Assembly: GCF_052324685.1 (NCBI RefSeq) | Contig: NC_135219.1 | Location: 20,344,985 to 20,408,984, forward strand | Source of the DNA: Brachyhypopomus gauderio | Taxonomy: Eukaryota; Chordata; Actinopteri; Gymnotiformes; Hypopomidae | Direction: 5' to 3' | Length of the DNA stretch: 64,000 bases | Part shown: one piece after another, positions 34,061-45,417 of the stretch | Layout of the letters: every line of letters begins with the position of its first letter | How positions within the stretch are numbered: the first letter of the stretch is position 1 | Notes under the pieces: generated by a model | Seen by the model: only the letters and a program-made list of their open reading frames with translations | Database searches by the model: none | Told to the model about the DNA's origin: nothing | Translations under genes and position numbers: made by a program

Positions 34061-36103
34061 TAATACCAATCTTTCCACAAGGTTGTATTGCTTTTAGGTT
34101 TCGATATAACTGATTTAGACAGCAAGATATTCATTGAAATATGTTCGCTGTTTGCCTAAAGTAGTGTGCACCATTAACCTTTTAAACTCTTAATAAACCA
34201 ACCCAATTTTAAATTTTATTTCCAAAGGAAAAGCTTTTGAGTGCGGATTTGCACACCTGTCGAGTTTTTTATTTTAAAATGAGGTAAATTTTCCGCTGGT
34301 TGCTGCGAGCATTCCCTCCAGCCCAATCAAGGTCCAGGACCCCTTATATTTTACACGAAGTCTTCACTTTTGGTAGAAACGCCTTCTCTCTCGTTACATT
34401 CATCCATCTCTGATTAGTTTTTCGGGTTTGTTGTTCCCGCTGTCAGCGCTAATCTCGCGAGAACTGACACTCGGCTACTGCAGGTTGCCATTCTCGCGAG
34501 ACTAGCGACATAATTCATTTTGGAGAGGCACTTGAATGCTTTAAAAAAAATATTACATTATATATATATATATTATATATTATATCATAATGATTGTAAC
34601 ATGGTCAAGTCAAGTCAAATTTATTTATATAGCGCTTTTTACAACACATTTTGTCACAAAGCAGCTTTACAATTGTATGGATCCAAATCCCTAATGAGCC
34701 AGCCAGAGGCAACAGTGGCGAGGAAAAACTCCCTATGATGGTGGGGATTAGGAAGAAACCTCGGGAGGACCAAGACTCAAAAGGGAACCCATCCTCCATT
34801 GGGCGCCCTGTTAGCAGAAGTCTGTATTTATAATCCAAATGTAGTTCTATAGTTATAGTTGTAGTTCTAATTCCAGGCCAAGTAGTCACAGTCTCTTCAG
34901 TGCAGATGGTGAACCTCTGGTAGGAGTTGGCATCAGCACATCCTCTGTGGCAATGGCACATCCAAACAAAATTAAAAAGTTCATAAAATGTGTTTCTTAT
35001 TATTATTATTATTAAATTCCATAATATTATTTATAATCTTTCTAGGGCACAGGTTTGTTTACTAACCTTTCTGTAACGTACTAATCAGGCAGACAAGGAT
35101 CCAAGTGCGGATAATAGCCGTCTTTATTGAAACAATGATCACAGAGCTATCAAACAGGTCAGTTACTCCGTTCAAGGTGTGTTGTGCAGGAGTGTTGTAA
35201 TCGTGGTCAGGACAGTCCAGGGTCACACCGGTGAGACAGAAGCCAGGAGGTACAGAGGGACTAGGCGGGGGACGAGGTCAAGGAGGAGAGCAGAGGTTGG
35301 TACACAGGGAGGCAGTAACACAGAGAGAACGCTTGGTACGTGGCATGGCACCAATACTTCACAACCCTGAAGAGTGAGGGGGAAGCTTAAATAGATGCGA
35401 AGGGGAGGCACGATGAGCGGCAGGTGAACTCTTGGACGATGTTCTCATGGCTCCTGCAGTGCTCATGGTTCTCATTCCAGGCCAAGTAGTCACAGTCCCT
35501 TCAGTGCAGATGGTGAACCTCTGGTAGGAGTTGGTATCAGCACGTCCTCTGCGGCAATGGCACATCCAACCCGGGTATCAGCACATCCACTGGCAACCCA
35601 GACCATCTCCTAGGCGCTTGTATGGAATCGTCTTGGGTGGAAGCATGCAAGAAAAGATATAAAATACTAGTTGAGTATGTGAACATCAATTTAAACAACC
35701 GTTTATTTAAACATACATAGCCTACAGGGTTGCCAACTCTCACGCATTGAGCGTGAGACACACGTATTTGACCGTCTTCACACGCTCTCACGCCACACAA
35801 CCGATTTCTCACACCAAAAAAAATATCTAGTTTATTTACCTCTGATCCACATCTATGATTCAACGAGTTACTAGTTCGCTCTGGCGCCAACCACTGGCGA
35901 TCGATCGATCGCGATATAATACTTAATTTGTGTCCATTTTACTCCACCCCGGTAACAATTTACACTCGCCACATCCTCCAGGTTCAAATCTCACTCCAAG
36001 CGAACTTGAATAAGTTCATAAAATGTGTTTATTATTATTATGAAATGCCATAATATTATTTATAATCTCTCTAGGGCACAGGTTCGTTTACTAACCTTTC
36101 ATT

Positions 36104-37087
36104 TCAGCGCTTAAACCATTTTTGCCATATGCTCTTCTTTCTCGTCTCCTTTCCTCGGTCTGCAGAGCTATGACTCTCTGGGTTGCTTCTGCCGGGGCAG
36201 GACGAGAGTTCTGCTGTATTAGCTGAGCTTTTGTCTTGGTCCTTTTGGACGCTGCTCTCCTGGCTCCTGCAGTGCTCATGGTTCGTCTTCTTCCAACTCT
36301 TCCACCATCGTCCCAGCGTTCTCTTCCAAGAGCCCTCAGGTTTTCCATCTTTTTTAACTTCCATCTTTTTTATCGTACTAACCATCATTTGCTCCACCTT
36401 CAGGAGGTGTAAAACCTTCTCTCTTGTCAACTCTTCTTGCTCTCTCTTCCTTTCATCCCTCATCCTATTCCTTTCTTGCTCTATTTCCCACTTCATCTTA
36501 TCCACCTCTTTCCGACATTTCACCAGTGTTTTTCTCTCCTTCTCCCGCTCTTGCTGCCTCACCTTCTCTCTTTCTTCAAGCTCCCTATTTATCTTTTCAT
36601 TCTCCTTCATCTTTTCCACTTGTTTGTCCAACTTTTGCCGAAGTTCTTCTATTTCCCTCAGCCTTGCCTTTTCATTTTCTTGGTACAAGTAGATCTCCTG
36701 CCTAAGCTTGATCTTCTCCAGCTCCTCCCTCGTTGTGTACTCAGCCATCTTTCCGATCTCTTTTATACACTCCTCCTCTAGCTTCCTGTCCTTTTCAATG
36801 ACCCTCTTTTCATCCTCCATCCATCCATCCTCATGTCTGTCCTTCATTTCTTCTCTCTTTTTTGTCCACTTCCTTTCTATCTTCTCGAATTTACTGACCA
36901 ACTCTCTGGTTTTTATTTTCTCTGTCATTATTTCATTTGTGGCTTTGTTTATCATGGATATCATATTCTCAACTCTCATATTGAACACCTCCTCCTGTTC
37001 ACTTAGCATCTGTGTGTCCTCCTTTGTTTGTTCCTGTCCACTTCTCAGATTTTCACTTTCCATTGCATTCTTTATACTGCAGTCCAT
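36104..37087 (-). CDS. Intronless coiled-coil ORF, copy B (unknown function)
   Basis: This is the near-identical twin of the ORF at 9893-10882: 327 aa from ATG 37087, with one residue missing near the start and one in the middle (both clean 3-bp losses) and only a few substitutions (for example K to N and Y to H). The same E/K/R-rich coiled coil and C-terminal WQKWFKR are present. The kept frame may reflect selection or simply the youth of the duplication. Confidence 0.5.
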   Translation of the reverse strand: MDCSIKNAMESENLRSGQEQTKEDTQMLSEQEEVFNMRVENMISMINKATNEIMTEKIKTRELVSKFEKIERKWTKKREEMKDRHEDGWMEDEKRVIEKDRKLEEECIKEIGKMAEYTTREELEKIKLRQEIYLYQENEKARLREIEELRQKLDKQVEKMKENEKINRELEEREKVRQQEREKERKTLVKCRKEVDKMKWEIEQERNRMRDERKREQEELTREKVLHLLKVEQMMVSTIKKMEVKKDGKPEGSWKRTLGRWWKSWKKTNHEHCRSQESSVQKDQDKSSANTAELSSCPGRSNPESHSSADRGKETRKKSIWQKWFKR

Positions 37088-37952
37088 CTTCTTTCTGATC
37101 CCACTCTCCACTGTCCACTACTGTATTAATTGGTTGAATGTTCAGCTGTGATGCTGTACAATGTTTCCTCTTTCTCAACAAATATCTTACTGGTGTGGAC
37201 TACCTTGCCTTACGGCCTTATATACGTTCGGTTATGTTGTGTTATGTCGTTACTATAGAAACGGAATTCTACTAATTAACAACGTCATGTATTGTGACGT
37301 AATTTAGATTATTCAATTCATAACGTCTAACTGTGCGTTCACACCGAAAGCGATAAAATCGCTCTCCGTCGCCGAGTCGCCAGCATCGCGTCGCGTGGGG
37401 GCGTGTCCAACATCACGCTGGCATGCAGCACGTGACAGATATGCAAATCACGTTTTTAAAGCAGGACGCAGTATTTATTTTAATCTATTGATTACAGGAC
37501 ACACGATTATAAAGGAGTGCGTGTATAAAACAATAGTGTGTGTATAAAACACATATAGTATATAAACCTAAAATGTTTATGTATTTTTTTTATTTTTACC
37601 CCAGACCCGAAGATCAAACAGGAATTTAAAAAATCATAACCAATAATAGGGTATACGCTAATTTATTGCAGATGTTTTTTAACAAATGAACAGTATTCCC
37701 TCCAAAAATAAACATCGTAAAGTGCGGGACATCCAGAGACAGCCTTTTGCAATCGGAACAAATAATCAGTAGGAACCAAAGTCAGAGGTGCGGTTTCGGA
37801 GGAGGGTGCAAACATACTTTCTGATTTGTAGTCGCCGCCGCGCGTCACTGCTCATTTGCATAAAGTTGAGCCAAGCTCAACTTGTTCGCGTCGCTCGAAT
37901 CGCTCACTTCGCGTCGCGCCGCGCCGCGTCGCGTCGCTGGGTGTCGCTCACT

Positions 37953-37986
<34 letters not shown>

Positions 37987-38060
37987 TGGCAATATTCAAA
38001 TACAATACAGGTATACAAAACAGGTATACAAACATGAGAACAAACGACCAGGGGTGTTAA

Positions 38061-41000
38061 TTAAACAAAAACATGTAAATAGGTACATATAGAAATTGTC
38101 CTTTGAGCCTTTTCATTCGTAGAGTCTGATATTGATTTCACATATAATTCCACATCTTTGATAAAGTGAGGAAAACATGGTGTTTTATTAGCAAATTTGC
38201 ATTTATGAATATAAAATTTAGCAAAAAGAATAAGCAAATTTATTATAAAAAAACATTTTGCATCCTTTCTGGGGAAACTATAGAAGCAAAATAAGACATT
38301 TTCCCAGCATAAGGTGAAATTCCTTAAAATGTGGTTATTAATAAATTTACTAAACTCCTTCCAAAACCTTTGTGTGAAGGAGCAAAGCCAAAAAAGATGT
38401 GTTACAGATTCTGGAGGGCCATCACAAAAACTGCAATTAATATTTATGTCTTTTTTAAATTTTGTCATATAGTGCTTAGCAGGGTAGATTTTATGGAGAA
38501 TTTTAAAAGACACTTCCTTCACCTTGTTTACAATTAAATATTTATTAGGGATCAACCAAACCATTCTCCAGTGGATATCTGGGACATAACGGTTCCAATA
38601 GAATGTTATATATGGACGAGATATGATAATTTCTTGGAATAGCCTGCGTATTCCCTTATTACTCTTCTCGTTCTCCTGTGAAAAGCAGATTTTCCCTATA
38701 GGGGATTCAGATAGGTCAGGGAGACTGAGTGGAACAGACAGAGTATAATTAGTGTTTTTCAACAGCATTAAAGTGCCCGAGGGTATCGCATCAATTACCA
38801 TGGAGAATTCCTGGAGACTAACTGGAAAATTATATAATGAGCAGAATTCACTGTAATTGAGTAAACGTCCTTCCTTATTAACAAGTTGAGCCACTAGTAG
38901 GATTCCATTTTGAAGCCAAGCCTCAAAGAAAAGTGACTTGTTTTTAAACAAAATATCTCTGTTGTTCCAGATAATGTATTTGTGTGGGGAGAAGTTGTGT
39001 TTATAAATGAGGGTCCACGCTAGGAGTACCTGCTTATGGAAAGAGGAGAGTTTTACAGGAAGTTTCTCAACATTGTAACTACAGTTAAAAATGAAGTTAA
39101 GGCCACCAACACGCAGGAAAACATGATATGGTATAAGGTTCCAGATAGAAGTCGGGTTCTTAAAGAAGTGTTTAGCCCAATTAATTTTGAAAGCGTGATT
39201 GAGGGTAGAGAAATCCAGAAAATTAAGACCACCTGAATCATAGTTATTCATAACAACAGTTTTTCTAATATAATGTGTACGGTTTTTCCATATAAAATTA
39301 AAGAGCATGCAATCAATATCTTTAGCAATTTTGTTATCTAAGTGTAAGGAGAGAGCAGCATATGTTAATCGAGATAATCCTTCAGCTTTAGTGATCAATA
39401 CTCTACCTTTAAGAGATAAGTCCCTCTGCAGCCACTGGTTTAGTTTATTTTTGGTTTTCTGTATAATTGGTGTAAAGTTTGAAGAGCACCTTAAATTTTG
39501 GTCTTTAGAGACTAAAATTCCTAAATAAGAAACTTCTTGTTTAACAGGGATGTTGCAAATAATATTTGCTGGGCTATCTTTAATTGCCAGCAATTCGCAC
39601 TTGTTCAAATTTAGACATAAACCAGAGGCCTTGGAAAAGGCACTAATCATATCTAAGGCGAGAGGGATCTGGTTTGCATTCCTTAAAAAGATTGTGGTGT
39701 CATCAGCCAATTGACTGATTAGAAGCTCTTTATCGGCTATAGTGATTCCTTGTACAGCACTATTGGAGACATGAGTTGCAAGAATTTGTGAACAAAGTAA
39801 GAATAAATATGGTGAAATGGGACATCCTTGGCGAATACCTAGTTTCAGGTCAAATCTAGGGGTGGAGCCATATGGCATTTTGATAGAACTATTACTATTG
39901 GAGTATAATGTTTTGATAGTGTTACAGAAGAAGGGACCAAAACCAAATTTTTCCAGAGATTGAAAAATGAATTGATGTTCAATTGTATCAAATGCCTTAT
40001 AGAAGTCCAGCAAGAGAATAAAACTATCATCAGGCAACAAATATGAGTAATCGAGTAGGTCTAGAACTAGTCTGATATTGTTAGAGATGTGCCTATTCCT
40101 CATAAAGCCTGACTGTGTCTCATCAATAATTGTGTCCAAAACCTCTGTAATTCTGTTAGTAAGTATTAAAGCTAAAATCTTATAATCATTATTGAGTAAA
40201 CATATAGGTCTCCAATTATCAATAGAGAGTAAATCTTTGTTAGGTTTCGGAATGAGCGTTATTAGACCTTGAGTCAGGGTAGGAGGAAGAGTGTTATTCT
40301 CTATACTTTCTAGAAAAACCTGCAGGAGAAAAGGAGCTATATGATTAGAGAATGATTGATAAAACTCAGCAGATAAACCATCTGTGCCGGGAGATTTATT
40401 GGCCTTCAATGCATTTATGCATTTAGAGATTTCCTCCATGGTCAAAGGGCTGTCACAATAGTTTTTATCGTCTACATTAATAGTTTTTAAATTTTGAATA
40501 TTGTTAAGAAATGGTACAGAAATCTCTTCATTATATTTCGAGCTGTATAAGTCAGAGTAAAATTTTGCACAAAATGTAGCAATCATGGACGTAGTTTTGA
40601 TTTCACAAGTGGGGGGGACACAACCTGGGGTGGCGAACTGTTAAGCGGGGGGGGGGGGGGGGGGGTGCTGCATGATCCTAGTGCTAGATTTGTCGCTATT
40701 TGGATATTGGTTTTTTTACCGTTAAAAAGTGGGGGGGACATGACTTTGTCACTACTTAAATATTTGGTTTTAACTGTAAAAACTGGGGGGACCAAAACCG
40801 GCTTTTGAAAAAGTGGGGGGGACATGTCCCCCCCGTCCCCCCCCAAAACTACGTCCGTGGTAGCAATTTGTCTAGGATTGTTGGAGATAGTGTCATTAAT
40901 GTTTAGTTGATAAATAGAGTTTGATTTTGATCTGTATTTTTCAAGCCTGAAAAAGTAAGCAGAGTTTTGCTCTCCCTCCTCTAACCATCGTTTCCTAGAT

Positions 41001-42088
41001 CTAATGAAGGCGCCTTCAGCCTTATGTTTATATAAGACATCCAGTTTGTTTTGAAGTTCGATTAGATTCAACTTATCTTCCTCCATTATTTCTTCTGGGG
41101 ATTTACGGTAATAAGAGGTAATCTTACTTATAATATCTGCTTCTTCAGCTTTCCTCAGTTTAGAAATTCGGCTCCCATATTGTCTTAAGAATTTTCCGGT
41201 TTCAAACTTGAAGAGTTCCCAATTGCTGCAGAAGGACCCCTCCTTGATAGCCTTATTCCAATAATATATAATCAATTTATTAATTTGAACCTTCACCATA
41301 TCATGCTTTAGCAAGGAATTATTTAGTTTCCAGTAAGAACATTTATAATGTGTGTTATCAGGAGCACAAATTTGGATGGTAATGTGAATAGCTCTATGAT
41401 CCGTAAGAGGGGTGGCCAGAACATTAACAGCTATATTGTCTTTATTAACATAATTAGAGATAAGCCAAAAATCTATACGGGATTGCCTAGATCCTGTTTT
41501 ATTGCTCCATGTAAAGATTTTGGCATCTGGGGATTTTTCTCTCCAAATATCAACAACACTGAATTTCTCCATAAAATTTTTTAAGTTGGCACTGTATGAG
41601 GTTTGTTGCCTTGGAGGCACTCTATCGATCGTATCATCTAAGGCAATGTTAAAGTCCCCGCCAATTATAAGGATTGAGTCTGGGTATCTAGAAAGCCATA
41701 AAGTAATTCTTTCTTCTAAAGACTCAAATAGTTTGTCATTTTCAGTTTTATTATTGTAACCATATATATTAATTAGAATAAAGGTATTGTGATGGCAACC
41801 AATTACTGAGCATATGTAGTGTCCTAGGGTGTCGCAGTCAGAGTGTAATATAGCTCCAGAGAAATTATTTTTAAATGTGGCAACACCCGCGGAGCGCTCA
41901 GAACCATGAGACAACCAGATTTCATTTCCCCATTGAGATTTCCAGAAATTATTGTCTGCAGAAGTGGAATGACTCTCTTGAAAGAAACAAAAGTCAGTTT
42001 TAAGTTGTTTAGCAAATAAGAATAATGCTTTGCGTTTACAGGTTTGTCTTAAACCCCTGGCGTTAAGAGAAACTAATGAAAGAGACAA
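38061..42088 (-). CDS. L1 ORF2: endonuclease-reverse transcriptase, split by a MITE
   Basis: Upstream part 42088-40868 and downstream part 40583-38061 lie in different frames, but the 284 bp between them is exactly one MITE plus one TSD copy. Ignoring that insert, the frame is open for 1247 codons, a normal L1 ORF2 length. The order is: APE endonuclease (LVSLNARGL, FFQESHS, IIGGDFNIALD, LTDHRAIH), RT (LITLIPKPNKD, LLLDFYKAFDTIEHQF, IRQGCPISPYLF, catalytic SQLADDTTIF), and a C-terminal Cys/His knuckle (CSFCDG..VTHLFWLC). No ATG lies near the N terminus; the frame opens after TAA at 42106-42104 and the homologous start is a TTG. As it stands the polymerase is disrupted. Confidence 0.93.
40584..40859. 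mobile_element. hAT MITE, CAYGGACGTAGTTTTG family, copy 2, in L1 ORF2
   Basis: The 276-bp element has the same 16-bp inverted ends as the copy at 27190. The TSD is a perfect gtagcaat (40576-40583 and 40860-40867). It differs from copy 1 mainly by a longer G-run (about 17 G, near 40649). It lies between the endonuclease and RT coding parts. Confidence 0.97.
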
Positions 42089-42387
42089 AGTTACTAGTGA
42101 AAATTAACAAAGAGAACAAGTAATAAGTCTTTAAAGCTAAGGCTGTGTTCACAGAACAGGGAAAAAGGGGACCGGGTGCTGCACACTTTAAGAAATCGAG
42201 CAGTGAGTAACCAGACTAAATAGCCAACAAGGTAAGTATTTTTTTTTTTTTTTAAACAGAATGATATAATAACTAAGGGCAGATATAAATTGTTAAAAGA
42301 GAATCAAAAGTGTAGTCAAAAGTATAGACCAGGTTCATTGTGTAAATAAGTTCACAGAATTGTTATCTTTAAAGCTAAAGAGAATGC

Positions 42388-43293
42388 TTATTGAGGAGGT
42401 AGGACTTCTGCTCCGCTGATAAAACCGCGACCTCCAATGAAATAGGCTGGCTTACCCTCCTTGCGGGCTTTATCTATCATGGGCCATAGTTTATTGCGTT
42501 GTTCCCTGTCCTCCTTAGATAAGTCCTCAGTGAATCTCAGGTGGTTGTCCTTCAGGTAGGATGATGTCTTGGCAGCTTTCCATGTTGCATCTCTGAGGAC
42601 TCTAGAGGTGAACTGAATGATGATTCCTCTGGGTTTGGTGCTTCCTGGTCGCTTGGCTCCAAGTCGGTGAACTGTATCGATGGCCTCGGTCAGCTTATGT
42701 TTATGTTCTGGCAAAACTGACTGGCAAATGTCTATCACTTTTCTTCGCACATCTTCTTTCTCCATTTCCTCAGCTCCTTGTAGTCTGAGATTCCATCTCC
42801 TGGAGTATCTTTCCAACTCAGCTAACCTCTGCTGACAGTTATATACCCGCCCTTCCTCTCTTGTTACTTTTTTTTCCAGGTCCTTCACTTTTCCCTTCAC
42901 CTCCTTCACTTCAGCGCAGACAAAGTCAATAGTTTTTTTGAGACCCTCAATCCTTAGCGTATTCTCTTTCACCATGCTCTCGATGTTATCAGATCTGGTG
43001 TTTATTAGCGCAGACAGACTGGATATTATCTCGTTAGTGGCAGACGGATTAGGGCAGCTGCGTTCGTACATCATCTTCTTAGGAGCTGGAGATTTCAGAG
43101 GTGTAACAGGGAGGTCAGGAAAGTTGTCAACTTCCTCGTCATTCATTGTCAGTGTTATCGGAGATGCCGCGTAGTCGTGGCAGCTATCAAATAACGCGTT
43201 ACCGGTTGTAGCATTGGCCTCATTGGCATTCTCTGATGCGGATCTGGATTTGGAGGTTTCTAGCCCTCTTTTTGCTCCCTTCTGGTTGGGCAT
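42388..43293 (-). CDS. L1 ORF1 protein (RNA-binding chaperone type)
   Basis: From ATG 43293 the frame gives 301 aa (starting MPNQKGAKRG) with no break. The first 95 residues are low complexity. A coiled coil follows (LRIEGLKKTIDFVCAEVKEV and onwards), then the RRM-like and C-terminal domains of L1 ORF1p (RRWNLRLQGAEE, GIIIQFTSRVLRDATWK, LRFTEDLSKEDREQRN). L1 ORF1p trimerises through the coiled coil and coats L1 RNA. TTG at 43350 lies in frame upstream, but the ATG is preferred. Confidence 0.93.
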   Translation of the reverse strand: MPNQKGAKRGLETSKSRSASENANEANATTGNALFDSCHDYAASPITLTMNDEEVDNFPDLPVTPLKSPAPKKMMYERSCPNPSATNEIISSLSALINTRSDNIESMVKENTLRIEGLKKTIDFVCAEVKEVKGKVKDLEKKVTREEGRVYNCQQRLAELERYSRRWNLRLQGAEEMEKEDVRRKVIDICQSVLPEHKHKLTEAIDTVHRLGAKRPGSTKPRGIIIQFTSRVLRDATWKAAKTSSYLKDNHLRFTEDLSKEDREQRNKLWPMIDKARKEGKPAYFIGGRGFISGAEVLPPQ

Positions 43294-43732
43294 TCTGCTG
43301 TAATTGTTGTGTCTGTTATCTTTTAAAGAGCTATTTGTGCCAGCGATCAAATAGTCAGGGTTATACCGCGTTTCATGAACTTTTTTGTGCAGACCTCGGT
43401 AGAAAGCGTCTACTCACTCCGCCATCTTGCACGGATCCCCTGTCGCTCACTCTCATTGAAAATGAATGACTTCCGGTCGCCGTGTCGCTCTCGTCGCTTT
43501 CGGTGTGAACGCACAGTCAGTAAAAAAATTAAAAACATAGGCCTACTGTGGTTATAGAATTTTAGTACGCATATTACTAAAAATATTATTTCAGTAATAA
43601 AGTTATTCCCTTTAATAATAAGTTCATTATTATACATTTATTTTTTTAAAGAAAAAATATGCAGAAGTACCGCAATAAACCGCAGCATGAATGAATTTAC
43701 ATTTGAGACTGTTCGTATCCCTGATAGCACAT

Positions 43733-44165
43733 ATAATGGGTCCAGATCCCTAATGAGCAAGCCAGAGGCAGAAGTCTGTATTTATAATCCAAATGTAGTT
43801 CTATAGTTATAGTTCTCATTCCAGGCCAAGTGGTCACAGTCTCTTCAGTGCAGATGGTGAACCTCTGGTAGGAGTTGGTATCAGCACGTCCTCTGCGGCA
43901 ATGGCACATCCAACCCAGGTATCAGCACATCCACTGGCAACCCAGACCATCTCCTAGGCGCTTGTATGGAATCGTCTTGGGTAGAAGCATGCAAGAAAAG
44001 GTATAAAATACTAGTTGAGTATGTGAACATCAATTTAAACAACCGCTTATTTAAACATAAATAGCTCACGTGCCAGCGATTAGCATGAGGCTCCGGCAAG
44101 CTAATCATGGTGTGTACATGGTGTATTGTCATTGAATTTCAGTGAATAAAACAAAAATGAATGAG
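43733..44165 (-). repeat. Segment C, partial third copy of the A/B repeat
   Basis: This matches 8639-9780 of segment A with a large deletion. It contains the LINE-tail part, the cagcacgtcctctg(c)ggcaatgg block and the gctcacgtgcc...ggtgtgtacatgg block that copy A has but copy B lacks. It joins B at 43735. Confidence 0.75.
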
Positions 44166-44400
44166 TCCGCGGCCGCGCTCAGCAGGTTAGTCTGACTGGA
44201 ACGGGGGAGGTAATAACACCGTTAAACAGCAGCGTGACTACGGGCCGGGGCCGCAGTGCGCGGCAATGGCTCCTCCACGGGCCGAGTTAAACCACCAGCG
44301 GCCCACTAACCCATCGGCCCACCGGGGAAATGTATGCCAGTCCGCCCCCGAATACAAATAATCCAACACGTGAATAGTTGATACGCGGATCAGGGCCCTG
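44166..44400. other. GC-rich repeat fragment before the ERV
   Basis: A CpG-rich stretch contains gcggccgcgc and ends with a repeat reading cagtccgcccccg, which matches 7853-7870 in reverse. No gene was seen. Confidence 0.4.
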
Positions 44401-44404
44401 GTTC

Positions 44405-44947
44405 TGTAAGGAAAAAGAAATCTAAAGGTGAATAACTTAATGTATCAACTTAATGTTTTTCAGGGAGACTGTGGGAAAGCAGGAGTAAGGAGGCCTCAGT
44501 GGCCTTGAGGAGAACAAGGGGCCTATTCAGTGCAGGATGTGTAGCAAGCAGTTTTTAGATAACCAGGCAGACAGGCTAGGAGAGAGGAGCAGGTGAATTT
44601 CCATGGAGAGCAGCCAGGATTGGGGAGTTATCGAAACTTAGAGACAAGGAGTATGAAAGGGAGGACATCGCCCAGCACGGGAGGCTTTTCGCTTGGACAC
44701 TGCTGAGATCCACTTGGGTTAGGTAGATTCCTAGGCAACTAGCACCAGTGCACTGATGAGTTTGTACCACGTGTATTTTGACTATTTTATACTCATTTAT
44801 ATTTAATTTATTAATTAATTTTATTTTATTAATTAATCTAAAAGAGCTTTTGGTGTCAAGACTTTGTTTGGGCCACTCAGTCAAAACCAGTCGGTTCATC
44901 GGGGCGGTGTTGGGGCCCGTCTGGGTCCGGAGAAGAAAATCCCAACA
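44405..44947 (+). repeat. ERV 5' LTR
   Basis: TG...CA ends are present; it begins directly after the TSD gttc. It is longer than the 3' LTR because of an expanded AT-rich patch. A TATA-like region lies within that patch. Confidence 0.95.
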
Positions 44948-44949
44948 AA

Positions 44950-44968
44950 TTGGTAGCAGAGGATGGTT
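44950..44968 (+). other. Putative ERV primer binding site
   Basis: TGGTAGCAGAGGATGG starts 3 nt after the 5' LTR, the normal place for a tRNA-complementary site starting TGG. I could not assign the tRNA with confidence. Confidence 0.5.
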
Positions 44969-45417
44969 TTTGGCTGGAGTCGAAGTCTGCAATTAGGACG
45001 AGAGAGGAGGTCAATCCGTCCGTGAGGTGACTGAACTAAACCGCGCGGTCTGTCAAAGGTAATGAGCCATTCTCTCCTATTGGCTGATGTTACTACGTCA
45101 TAGGCTAAATTAAAGTTCAGTCACTGAATGGTCGAGGCGAAATACTCTCTGTAAATTTAGTATTGAAATTGTATACGTGTTACAAACTCGATTTATAGAC
45201 AGGATTGCGCTTCGACTCATAAAGTCGATAGGAGGACGCCCTGTTACTGCAGTAAACGGTTAAAGCGCTTGCGAGCACGACGATAAGGTGATAAAGTTTA
45301 CTGAATTAATTCTGGGGTATTAAAGCGCTAGCGAGTACAACGAAAAAGTGGTCAAATTTACTGAATTAAATTTAAGCAAAAGTAGATTGGAAGTAGTTTA
45401 AAAATCGGAGTTACATC

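Larger units (their letters stand above)
37956..43440 (-). mobile_element. Full-length L1 retrotransposon, 5485 bp
   Basis: The poly-A tail appears as a T-run at 37956-37984, and the 5' end is at 43440. A perfect 14-bp TSD, tgtcgctcactctc, flanks it (37942-37955 and 43441-43454). It has a short 5' UTR, ORF1, ORF2 and 3' UTR in the right order. The 5' end contains gcaagatggcgg, a YY1-type motif like the one at the start of mammalian L1. Full length, a clean TSD and open frames indicate a recent insertion. Confidence 0.97.
37331..43516. mobile_element. PIF/Harbinger-like MITE, split by an L1
   Basis: The ends CTGTGCGTTCACACCGAAAG and CTTTCGGTGTGAACGCACAG form a 20-bp perfect inverted repeat. 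Segment A gives the empty site (gtc taa gtaaaa at 11120-11129). The filled site has taa at the left (37328-37330) and tca at the right (43517-43519), consistent with a 3-bp TSD and one later change. Without the L1 it is about 690 bp, GC-rich and non-coding. Confidence 0.75.
34255..43735 (-). repeat. Segment B, duplicate of segment A, with nested insertions
   Basis: Homology to 8294-11340 runs from 34326 to 37330 and resumes at 43517-43735. The 6.2 kb between is a nested insertion absent from A, so A shows the empty site. The hAT family fragment at the left extends further here (from 34255) than in A. The last shared bases reach 14 nt into the inverted repeat of the composite transposon (tgatagcacatata, 43722-43735) and then jump to a partial third copy. 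Confidence 0.85.
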
